From the NCBI GenBank assembly GCA_001986395.2, contig MQVO02000002.1, forward strand, positions 2,728,001-2,792,000: a stretch of DNA of 64,000 nt, in the 5' to 3' direction. The stretch is from Irpex lacteus. Taxonomy: Eukaryota > Basidiomycota > Agaricomycetes > Polyporales > Irpicaceae. Of this stretch, positions 52,335-62,500 are shown piece after piece; the stretch's first letter is position 1, and every line of letters begins with the position of its first letter. The translations under genes were made by a program, and so were the position numbers. The notes beneath the pieces were generated by a model, which had not been told where the DNA came from, made no database searches, and was given only the letters and a program-made list of their open reading frames with translations.

Positions 52335-52425
52335 CGATGCGTGATCTGTGGTAAGCTGTGGGAGATCTGCGGTAAGCTGTGGGAGATCTGTGGACGTCCT
52401 GCGTTTGATGTGTGGTAAGCTGCGG
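52335..52425. repeat. Short tandem repeat of GATCTG(T/C)GGTAAGCTGTGGGA type
   Basis: Three near-copies of a unit of about 22 bp, followed by a looser GTGGTAAGCTGCGGTAAAC. It resembles, in reverse, the TGCCACAGG words found at 19.1-19.4 kb. Confidence 0.6.
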
Positions 52426-52748
52426 TAAACCTATGAGAATCCGTGGCAGACCTGTGCCCGATCTATGCTCAACATGTAGTCAGTCAGTGCAATGAGGTAT
52501 GGTGTGCCAGCGGACAGGCAAAGGTATGGCAGCAAATCACTATGGAACGATGTATCAGGCTGTGGAATGATGTGGAATGCTGTGAAATAATATTGCGGGC
52601 ACCCGGTAAATGACACCATGCTATAGGAAGGTGCTGTAGTCTGTGCGAGGATGTGGGTTCGCTTTTTGAACGATCGTGCAGGCAAGCGCTCTACTATTTG
52701 TCCAAATTTCACCACCATACTTACGGTGCCTTGCATAAAAAACTGCGA

Positions 52749-53302
52749 ACGTACAGTGCCCCGCGCCAAGAACCGACCTCCCTCGGGAAGCTTGAAATTA
52801 CGAGTTTCGGCCTGATCCTTTGAGAGTTGGAAGGAAAGTGGGCAAGCTGAGCGTAAATCTACATTTTTCGGTTTTTGGGCGCTTAGTCCAAATTCCATGA
52901 TTCGCTTTTCCCTCAAGCGCCGGGATATTTATGGGCTAAACACGCAGAAATACTTCACAAATGCCTTCCTGTACGATGCGAAAGCCTAGAAATTATGTCT
53001 GTCAACGTTACAAAATGATTGTCGTTGCATTCTGTGTAGGGAAGTCGTACTGACGCCCGATAGACGCCTTGAATAAATCGTGGGAAATGACAGATATATT
53101 CGAAAGTCCAAATTTTGGCCTTGTCAAAATTTCAAACGTAAGTTAGGGGGAAAGTAATGAGATAGCTATACACTACTATGTGTCTTCTGTACGTTTTACA
53201 TGTTTCCCAGGTAATTCCTGGCATTGCGGAGTGTGAGATACAAAAGTGAGAAACGGGGCGCCGAGAGGTCGGTTTTGAGCGCGGGGCACTGTATGACGTT
53301 CG
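52749..53302. repeat. Inverted repeat pair of about 42 bp enclosing ~510 bp
   Basis: CAGTGCCCCGCGCCAAGAAC then CGACCTCCCTCGG at 52749-52790 is matched on the other strand by 53257-53302 (GAGGTCGGTTTTGAGCGC then GGGGCACTG). A few mismatches occur. It may be the trace of a foldback element or two oppositely oriented promoter-like repeats. Confidence 0.6.
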
Positions 53303-53657
53303 GATCTATGCTGTTGAATCTGTACAAAAAAACAATTCTGCACGCGTCAAGAAAATTCACGCGCACGCACAAGTGGGAACCGGCGCTTGTTAAGGCTCCC
53401 AGCCTGCATGACAATACAGACGCCCACTTCGCAGAGCTTTTCAGATATCGTTACCGGCCCGTAACTGAGTTAGAAACCTATGAATTGAGATTATTATAGG
53501 CTGATGCGCAATAGAAAACCCCAATAACAAAAGATTTATCTTGGGAAGAGCCGTTACGAGCTGTGTCACACCTGTGACACGTTGTGTTCAGACGTGTTTC
53601 GGACGGTTCACATTTTAACTTGGCAACAAACTTGAACAAACTTCGTCATTAACAAAT

Positions 53658-53727
53658 AAACTTGAAGTAACTTGAAGTAACTTGATCGCGAAAAGTGACC
53701 AAATCTACTTCAAGTTACTTCAAGTTT
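53658..53727. repeat. Perfect 22-bp inverted repeat (hairpin)
   Basis: AAACTTGAAGTAACTTGAAG-TA at 53658-53679 is the exact reverse complement of 53706-53727; the loop is 26 bp. Each arm is itself a tandem of ACTTGAAGTA. No target duplication is seen. Confidence 0.75.
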
Positions 53728-54255
53728 GCGGAGTCCCAATTATTTTGGAGTCAGAGCAGTGCGAAGTTTGCGATACGGTCGGAACTTCAAAAGCACAAAC
53801 TTGACCTCTGTCACGGTGTCACGCCTCGGTATGAATGACGAACATATTGGCATCCCAGCCCTATAGAAGAGTCGCTTGGCTAGTCTACGCTGAGCTTTAC
53901 ACGCAAGGCAAGCATGATATTCAATCACAGAGTACATAGCTAACCATTGGCCTTAGATCATCGTATGTCTAAGGTGTCTCAGTGACGGTATACGCTGCGG
54001 CATGCAAGTCTTCCTCAACTGCAAGCTATCTGAGCTTTCAGATAGCTGACAGTTGCAGAAGACTGTAAGCCTTCTTCGAGACATATCTTATGATTTACGC
54101 AGGCCATGTATGTCTTTCATTGAACGTCCACATACTTACTGCTACGAGACTCAGATCTCTGCCTCGATCGACGATATACTTCCGTTGATCTCACTGCTAC
54201 GACCGATCGTGCAGTTTTCATGGACCCGGACCACCATCTACCTCACTCTCCTTGA

Positions 54256-54876
54256 ATGTTCGACTCTGACGACGCTCCTTATGTTCCAGGTCAAAGTCTC
54301 CGGACTTTCATCCCTCCATCCGTGTCACCTTTCCGGGCGCCATCACTCCGAGTCTCTGCCAGTGTACCAAATCCAGAGTTGCCGCCTCCTGAAGTTGCCC
54401 CAGCCATAGTAGCTTCATTTCAACCGACACCGCAACCACCACAGCCACCGCAACCACCACAGCCACCGCGACCACCACAGCCACCGCGACCACCACAGCC
54501 ACCGCAACCACCACAGCCACCGCTTCCCCTCGGCTCTGGCTATATGCATCACATCCAACCGGTACAATATGGGACTTCGTTCGGTCCTGTCCATGGGCCT
54601 CCGCCGTCACAGTCATTTCCCCCTGGGTCATATTGTAAGCAGATGTTATTAGTCGTCATAATGACTATGCTCAACTGCTTATTTTGAATCCTAATCATCC
54701 TACTTACAGCTGTTCAGGGACCTGCAAATAACAACGTTCATGGAGCGCTCCCTACAGTCTATCCTTCGTCTCATCTGCACCACGGTAAGTTAAATGCGTA
54801 TCAGATTGCATTGATGAACCTCCGGATTTGACTCTGATCTATAGGCCACATCCCTCCGCCTGCAAATGACGTATAG
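54256..54876 (+). CDS. Proline-rich unknown protein with QPP/RPP repeats
   Basis: Met 54256 starts MFDSDDAPYVPGQSLRTFIP. Residues about 60-92 are a tandem of PQPPQPPRPP type (54427-54525). Then follow GYMHHIQPVQYGTSFGPVHG and, after a GT-AG intron (54634-54710), VQGPANNNVHGALPTVYP. A second intron (54784-54844) joins GHIPPPANDV-TAG (54874-54876). The introns fit in frame, which supports a real gene. The composition resembles the N-terminal linkers of the HECT-like gene and of the hAT transposase, so this could be the surviving 5' part of a larger gene. No catalytic domain is present. Confidence 0.5.
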
Positions 54877-54991
54877 TGAACGACAAGGGTAGGGGTTACC
54901 CTCAGGGTACAAGGGTAGCAGAGAGAGGGGTAGGGGTAGGGGTAGAAGTCTGTGAACCCCTATAATCCCAGGGGTTTACCTAAGTAGTATT

Positions 54992-55064
54992 GCCCCTGTG
55001 GTACAGTGGTATAATTGCGAGCAGATCTTTGTGCAGGTTGAATGTTCGAATCCTGCCGGGTCCC
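54992..55064 (+). other. tRNA-Gly-like relic (non-functional) / possible SINE head
   Basis: TGTGGTACAGTGGTATAATT is close to the D-arm and A box of eukaryotic tRNA-Gly, and TGTTCGAATCC is a B box at the right distance (total about 73 bases). The acceptor ends (GCCCCTG and CGGGTCC) do not pair, and the anticodon and T stems have mismatches, so it is not a functional tRNA. A T-run follows. Confidence 0.45.
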
Positions 55065-55295
55065 TTTTTATTACTACACCGCGGTTTACTTTTCAAACCC
55101 CACAGAGTGGCTCATCAAACTTTAAAATATCAACTATATGATTTCGGCTACTGCTCTCCGATACTGTGGCACAGTTTGACATCACCCAGGGTCAATACTG
55201 ATAGAAGCTATCTAGAGAACAATGGGAAACTCAAAACGAAAGGCGAAAGGAAACTCTCAGAGCGGCGCGAAACGTTCTCGAAATGAAGGGTCCAG

Positions 55296-55936
55296 TTACG
55301 ATTCCTGAGTGTAACGAAGAAGAATCGTTTCAATACGACACACTGCATTTACGGCGCTTGTAAGTGACGGATTTCGTTGCCAAACCGTGGGAGTTTTGCT
55401 TGTTACTACAGTAAGACTTCTGTGATCACAACTGTGTTTTGTGAATTGTGAAGTCAAATCTTGCTTATTTTACAAGTTTATTACACCAAAATGTAGCTAT
55501 CGAGGAGCTCTTCCAAATGATAATACAATCTTGAACTAATATGGGCTACAAGAAAAGATATGAGCTGGATGGCTTTGGATGAGGACTTGAGATTCAAACT
55601 CAGTCAAACTCCGATTTAAGCGCCCAAGTGTGCGCAAACAACTTGCAACTGCTGGCTTCACAAGGTTGGGAGTTCAATTCCCTCTGGAGTCATATTTTTA
55701 CAACTTGCTTGTTTTTGATCATGTGATCTTAAAAAAATGTGGTAAAATGTGCAAAATAATTATTCAATACAATAGTATGTGTTGTATGCCTCAGAGCGAC
55801 ATATATGTGTACAAATCTAGAACATAGGAATAGTGAACATTACGATTCCTGAGTGAAACGAAAGAGAATCGTCTCAATCCGGGGTGGTGCATTTACGGCG
55901 CTTGTCCGTGACGAGTTTCGTTGGCAAACCGTGGGA
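55296..55936. repeat. Direct repeat of ~97 bp, copies at 55296-55393 and 55840-55936
   Basis: Both copies begin TTACGATTCCTGAGTG and contain CATTTACGGCGCTTGT and TTTCGTTG-CAAACCGTGGGA. They are about 80% alike by eye and 446 bp separates the copies. They could be the ends of an eroded element (solo-LTR-like spacing), but no target duplication was found. Confidence 0.6.
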
Positions 55937-56167
55937 AAGTGTTTCCTTTTCCTTTTGTTACGTTTATACAGGTACATAGTGTAGCGCCTGATTTTCCTTT
56001 CTTTGTTTGTTTATTCAACCGTCAACAATGTTAACACTGTCATCACTACATGTTTCATTTTAATACTTTCTTATTTATTCATGTCAGTCATTCTAGTTGT
56101 TGTTTGTTATTATGTCTCATGGTATTGTTCAGTAGATAGAATAAAACGTGCTAGTACAAAAATTACA

Positions 56168-58193
56168 TCAAGGTGCATTACGTGGAATGGTGGGAGGTCG
56201 TCCTGCGTGTCTAACAAAGGTGAGAACGTAAAATTGAGCAACCACCCTTTCGACGCGTTCGAGACCAGCATCATCAAGCGGCTGTTGTAGGTCTGCGAGT
56301 TCTTCGGGCTTGTTTGGCCATGCTTGCATCAATCGACAGAGTGCTTCCAACGGAACCGACCGCTCGTTGATTGTATTAGCCCCCAGCTTTGGCGTACCAG
56401 TCAACTGTTCTTCGGTACGAGTGAGCCAGTCGTCCCCACACACCTCGTTTATCCATCGGTTTCGTTCCGCCGCTATATCGAGGGCGTGGGGCCCTTCCCT
56501 TCTGACGATGATGGTATCCAACGCCCATAGCTCGTATCGGAACCCAACCTGACAGAGCTCCCATGTAATCTCTCTCCAGATGCGTAGATCGAGATCCTCC
56601 ACCCTCAGCTCCCTTCCGCTCCACTCGCTGGCTCGGCGCGCAAGGTCCTTCGAGTGTACATTCCAGACCTGCTTCATTGTCCTCAGTACACTGGCATGCT
56701 TCTCCTTCCGCGGGTTGGCACAAAACGCAAGATATTCACGCCAGCTGCTGGCACTTGTTAGCTGTCGGTGCTTGTTGTCCATGACTATCAAGAGCCAATC
56801 AACCCGAATCTTCAACCAGTTCATTAGATAGAGCTCTCTAGTCTTCTTGTTCTGCGGTGCCGCTAGCATTGAGGCGTCCGGGACGAAATATCCCCAAGGT
56901 GCCTTCGATTTGTTATTTGGGGGCGAGGTGTTCCGTATCGCAGTCCGCCACGCCTGCACCATATCGGGTATGCTCTCGTGCTCTGGCGCTGTAAACTTGA
57001 CCACCCTGCCAGGGTCAACACTGCGTGCTTGGTCTGTATCGTGGTTAATGGGCCATTTTTTCATACTATAATTAATCAATGTACTTACACGGTGTGGGGC
57101 GTGCGAAGGCCTGTCTGTCCCGTCGAGACGGACCTACTTCACTAGTGCTTCCGCTGTCCGCAGCTGGACTTGCTTGAGCATCGGGAGGAGGCGCATTGTC
57201 ACTCCGCTCTAATCCGTAGTCTTGGGGCAATGGGATTGCCTCCACGTCTGCGCATACATGGCCTTGGCGGTAGATCGCGAGTAGTTGGTTTACGCCTGGG
57301 ATCCCTTCGTATATGTTGCTGCTCGCAGCTCGGTTGTCGGTGGGTACGTTTGTCGGTGGCGTAAGCCCAACAATATCCACGACGATACCACATGACCCGA
57401 CGAGTTCGTACGCCTGCCGCATAAGCCATACAGGAATTCCCGCTTGCGCCAGTTTCCCAGCCATGGCTGCGCTTGTCGTAATACACCCCATCAGTTCTTC
57501 GTCGACGGAGGCCACACTCTTTGTAAGCGAAAGATCCTCAGTGCAGATGTGCCAAGTGATCCACGCCAACGCCATGCAGTAGTGCCGCTCCACGCACACC
57601 AGTTGCTGCAGCAGGTCGCGTTGCGTCCCGGGGTGATAGAGTCGGTCGCGGGCCAACTGCGCGCAGACGACAAGTCGACGGAGTTCTGGGGTGTCTCCGT
57701 TATCGCATACATATTCGTTTAACTGTTCCGTTAACCAGTCGATGGCGTCGTCCACGGTACCTAAGCGTTCGGCTCTTAGTGTGAACATCTTCAATGCGTT
57801 GCCCGTTCTATATTCCACGAAATCGTCGTCTTGAGGCGGAGTCCAAGTCGGAGACTGTCGAGTTGGAGTATTTTGTCGGGGAATGCATGAGAGATAGTCC
57901 ACGCGAGGATCGTCTGCAAATAGCTGAGGCCAGTTCAATGGGTCTTCTTTCCCGAACTTCCCATCGCTCTTCACGCGGACTGTAACACGTCCTGATGGCG
58001 GCTCGGGAATGAACTTCATGTTTGGAGAGGTCACGACGTATTTGTCGTCAAGTGCGACTCCCGCTGCCAGTGCGTCGTTCCACTTAAGCGCTGTGTTCCT
58101 CTAAGTATTGCGGACGTGCGTGTACGAATAAATGTCGACGTACCCGGTATTTCTTCCCCCGGTCTCGCCTTGGGCACTTGGTGGAGGAATTCC
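56168..58193 (-). CDS. Unknown protein of a probably expanded Agaricomycete family
   Basis: Two long open exons (58034-57072 and 57079-56168) plus an upstream exon. The stretch 58105-58035 continues in frame upstream of 58034 (KWNDALAAGVALDDKYVV), and a likely first exon starts MEFLHQVPKARPGEEIP near 58193; its splice phase to the next exon is not settled. The protein is helical, with CMALAWITWHICTEDLSLTK, GCITTSAAMAGKLAQAGIPV then WLMRQAYELV, a Pro/Ser linker, MNWLKIRVDWLLIVMDNKHR, WREYLAFCANPRK and a C-terminal RHAGRPPTIPRNAP. I recall similar patterns in uncharacterised mushroom proteins, but no function is known and I see no catalytic motif. It sits downstream of the repeat-rich block and is divergent from the next gene. 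Confidence 0.6.
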
Positions 58194-59508
58194 ATGGCGT
58201 GTACTACATGCCTCGTTGTCAGTCTAATTTGATCTCCGTTAACCTTCGTCGCACCTTTGTAATCTGTTGAGATTGCAGCGAGTACTCCTGACGTTATCGT
58301 ATAGCTGACAATCCTAATGAAAGTTTGAGTGTTTGCCCGTCGAGTTGCTCTGCCTTAGCCGAACACTGAAACCTACTGTATAACCGTGCCGACCAACTCA
58401 CAGTTTCGATCAAATAGCAGTTGAGGGTTCTAAGATATGGCATGATGTATTGATGCGTGTCCCTGATTGTGTACAGTATATATATGCTCACGTTGTCTGA
58501 GATGGTAGACTCTGTATTCAATCGTGAGTACGTGTCGTCTGTGGTGGTCGCGACGGGTTTGCTCGCCTCGGTTATCTATTGAGACGTCAACGACGTAGTG
58601 CCGTGTGCGTAATAATCTTTGTTTTTCGCTGTATCTCGTTTGCGCGAAGGCGGCGTGCTAGATGGTCACGGTAGTTAGTGTCGGTGCTTTGATCGCGCAG
58701 GCTGCGAGTCAAGCAGCGTCCAGTTTCGTGTGACAACCCCAGTAGAGGAAACTGCAGTGTTCTGGTTTCTTTTTAACGGTTTCTACACCTGCAAATATGT
58801 ACGCACCGTGAGCTCGACCAAAGTATGATATACGCTCGAGGTCTATTCGCACTCGGCACTCCGTAGTCTTGAATCCGGATGCGGTAACGATAGAGTGTTC
58901 GACGTGGTATGAATAACGTGAGAAATAGACCTGACGGACCCGTATATTGGTACTTCAAGTGCGGTTTGTCTTGACGTTTGAATACGCAACGAGCACGCTG
59001 TGTCCGAGTGCCCTCGGGAATGTGTCTGGGCCATTCAGTGCTCGCCGAGGTTCGAACGGTAAGGTTACGCACCAGATAAACCGCTTGTTCGCTCACGACG
59101 CTCCTATCGTGTAACCACTCCTGACACCCGCCTTCGCTTCGAGGTGATTTGTGATCCACGCTATATACGGTCAAGAGAGACGGTACACGCGACTTGAGTG
59201 CCTTGAGATGCAGGCCAACGAGAGGCGTGCGTTCCGCTGTATTTTCGAGTCGAGAGTAATTATTGACTTGTATGGTACTTGTGAGGTGCTGATATCGAGG
59301 CTCGCGTTCTCCTGAGAGCGGTTGAGATGAACAGCAGTGGTGGGTGTGAGGTCGACCGTTGTACGCACCTAGGCGCTCGATACTTCCATTTTGGTATCGC
59401 GATACCACGGCGCTTCGGACTTTGCGTTTCGGTCTCTCCTCTCTCTGTCGGTGAGTTTCTCTTCCTCGCTTTTCCATAGGTGACATGTGGTTGTTTTACA
59501 GGTTCAAT
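58194..59508. other. Divergent intergenic region
   Basis: About 1.3 kb between the starts of the unknown gene (-) and the dioxygenase-like gene (+). A 237-codon minus-strand open frame (59486-58773) has no recognisable domain and a composition rich in R, S and T. I regard it as chance. Promoters for both genes are expected here. Confidence 0.4.
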
Positions 59509-62500
59509 ATGTCGGTCGACCAGCACGCCACTCCTGGCCTGCCCTCGCAAGTCACGGTCGGACGTCTCTGTTTATTGACCTCCGGCCGTTGGTCTCCTGT
59601 AGTCAATCCTTCGACGTCCCACTCCTCCTCGGTCGTCGTGGTTTCTCTGGTCATGTTTGCACTGCCTCCTGGAGATTCAGTCCTGCCTTCTCTCCCTCCA
59701 AGATCTTCGTACTTTTGCTTATCGCCGTCCACTCTTCAATATTGGGGTTGTCGCTCGTGTGGATGGCGTTTGGCTGAGCATTTGCCTACCTGGTGCACTG
59801 GTGAGTTCGTCTGTTATTCTAACCCCAAGTCGTTGTTCTCAATGATGTTAAGCTCGGCCAAGCAGGTGGCGTGTCAATTACGGGCTCAGTGTGGTATCGT
59901 GAACAGTGATCAGGCGAGGATGGTATGTGATCTAGTCTTTGTGATTTACGTTTCGAAGGCTCTCCGGTACTTACTTGTTGTTTCCTTGCTTACTTCTTAT
60001 GTCTTATTGCGCCTATACAATTGTATTTATTTTCTGGCACGTCAATTTAACGTTGCTTCTTTCGTTTCTCGTTCGCAGGTGTTGTCCGCACGCAGAAGTC
60101 TGATCGATGCTTCCCCCCTTGATGTCAATATCAATAGCGTTCCTGTCTCCTTGCGCGTCATCGCCTGCTTCTCTTCTCAATATGTGACCTGTCTGTTTGT
60201 TGTGGCGCGAACTATACCATTCGACTGTATCATCGGAGTTAGAATGCGTCCGCTGCTATATGTAGCACCTCACCTTCTGCTCGTACCCCGACTCTGGTCG
60301 TCTCAGAGAAGTACTCGTTTCAGTTATGGTGAGTGTCCGACACCGTGTATTGACTGGTAAAACACTAAGTAGCTTACTCAGGCGTCATCTCCCGATGCAT
60401 GCGCTTCAGCTGCTGTACACGGACCGTCGATACTATGTGGCCTTCGTCTGCTTCAGGTACCCCGCAGGTCCAACCTACTTCCCCCCCTCTATTGCTACGA
60501 TGCGATTCATCCTCTTCACCGGGGCCGTTCTCCCGGATGTAAGACTTACGTCTTTCTGTTTGATCCCTCCTTGCAACGCGTCAACGGTGCTGCATCTGCT
60601 GCTCCTTCGATCTCGCCCTCAACTTCAGCAACGCTTGGTACGTGACGATATGGAGGCTAGTTGTGTACATGTGAACTGATGACGGGATCGGTGTTCAGCT
60701 CTTGAGGGTTGGGTTCAAATTCTTCCAGGAGATGCCCTGATAGCTCGTAGCGTTCTTGCGGGGGGTGATCCAACTGCAGATGAACTCGTTGCGCGTATCG
60801 GAGTTTGGTGAGTTTGTTTGCTCTGCTGTTAGGGGAAGCTTTATTCATGAGAGCGGTAGTATCACGCAACAGCATGTCTGTTATATGGACATGTTGTTGA
60901 ATGCGGGCTACACGCCTGCCAGCATTCTATGCATGCTATCGAGTCTTCGCGCACGTACATAAGCTTCATGATTCAGAGGCTAGATGCGGGCCAAGCGAGG
61001 GCACACACCCTTACCGCGTCTATGAGATGGAGGTTGGCCCTCGTAGCACTCTCATCGTCTGACATGTAAAGGGTTCTCCGAGTGTCAATGCATCTTGCCG
61101 AGTACGCAACACCGCCGGACTGCGGGCATGACGGTCACAGGTTGTGTCGAAATTGAAGCATGCAGTTCACAGACGTCTGCTCTGTCGGCTCGTGATCTGC
61201 GATGACTTTGGCTGCTCCTTACAAGGTACCGCGCTTGCCCTTCTTGTCGCATTCGGTGTGGCGCCCTGTCCGTTCAAATATGACGATTGGCCCGTGGCGA
61301 TGCTCCGTGTCAGTCCCTTTGAACACCTTACGATCTGATCCCGCCCCCCCTCGCATTGACGACGTATAGTGATGGTGGCTCTGAACTCTCCCTTCTACTG
61401 GTGCGTCAGCTTTGCTGGGTCTCGAGACGGCTCCCTCCCTCCCTCGTCGTTCTGTTCACCTCTTGCTCTGCCGTGTTCATCCACGGGTTCCGTTCATTTG
61501 CCTCTCGTTCTTCCGTCTTTGCCCCCGGGTTACCCTCGAAGCAACTTTCGCCGTTCGAATCCTACACCGTAAGTGTTCTGATCTGCACTTATTTCGATAC
61601 CTTCGTTTTCGTTCGGTCAATCCCTTTATTTGCTTTCTCCGTCCGTTTCTGGCGCGGTCTCTATCGGTTGGTTATGGTTATTGTTTCCTTGGGTACAGGT
61701 GAGTACGTCTAGTATTTACGTTCGTATCCTTTATGTGTGCTAAAGCGGTCTTTGTTGCAGTAACAAATCCCGTCTAGTGCGCCACTTTCGGCCCACTCTC
61801 TCAAGACATCGTGCAGACGTCTCTCTTGACCTCTGCACCGCTTCACATTGGACTGGCATACCGCCCTTGGCCCACTCTCGTATGCAGAGGTCTCTCTTGA
61901 CCTCTGACCTTCCTCTTCATCAGGTCGGTGCGCCTCTCCTGGCCCATCCTCTCAACATGTTGCGCAGACGTCTCTCTTGACCTCTGATCCGCTCATATTT
62001 GCCTGCGTCTCTATGCAATAGTATCTGTAACATCAGATGTGTGCGTTGGCGCAGACAACCGGAGTACGTTCTTCAAGTCTTTTGCGTTTATTGCTCGTTT
62101 CATCACGGTGCGCTCTTCCGGTCTGACTGGTAAGCGTGATTACACTTTTACATAGGTTGGCGCTGAAAATACAGCGCCTAACTATGTAAAAGTATAATCA
62201 CGCTTACCAGACCGGCGGGCCGGGGCCGGTGAATGCTCCCTGTTTTCATTTCGTCTACTAACTCTTTGCTTTGTAGGGCTTCTACTTCCTGCACCTTTTC
62301 TGTTATCTTTCTGTACCTCCTTGATCGTCTGATACTTGATACTTGCAGAGCTTGCATCATGATTTTATATATTTACTTATTCGTTGCTCCGTGTCTAATG
62401 GGTTTCTATCCCTTACGGGTCGCTTTTTAAATATGTATATCAAGGCTTACCGTTTCATTAGATGGCTGTCCCTTCTGTCTACCCCGTCACAGTGCCCGAA

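Larger units (their letters stand above)
52146..54255. other. Two-kilobase non-coding stretch with short repeats
   Basis: No supported gene. It includes the GATCTG-GGTAAGCTGTGGGA repeat (52335-52425), an inverted repeat pair (52749-52790 and 53257-53302) and a 22-bp-stem hairpin (53658-53727). A 161-codon open frame on the minus strand ending at 52431 lacks any domain and overlaps the repeats, so I do not call it a gene. Confidence 0.45.
54877..56167. other. Repeat-rich intergenic DNA
   Basis: Begins with a G-rich block (54888-54960, with GGGGTAGGGGTAGGGGTAG), then a tRNA-Gly-like relic, then two direct copies of a ~97-bp sequence (55296-55393 and 55840-55936). A second B-box-like word (GGGAGTTCAATTCCC) lies near 55667. 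The remainder is AT-rich with no gene. Confidence 0.5.

Noticed and set aside
52431..52916. 161-codon minus-strand open frame
   Set aside because: Overlaps short tandem repeats and half of an inverted repeat; no recognisable protein features.
54308..54631. Val/Ala-repeat protein on the minus strand
   Set aside because: It is only the antisense of the PQPP repeat in the proline-rich gene.
54888..54960. Telomere or internal telomeric repeat
   Set aside because: Repeat is GGGGTA with irregular spacing and too short; not the TTAGGG expected in basidiomycetes.
58773..59486. 237-codon open frame on the minus strand
   Set aside because: Arg/Ser/Thr-rich, no domain, no intron structure, and it lies in the expected promoter region of the downstream gene.
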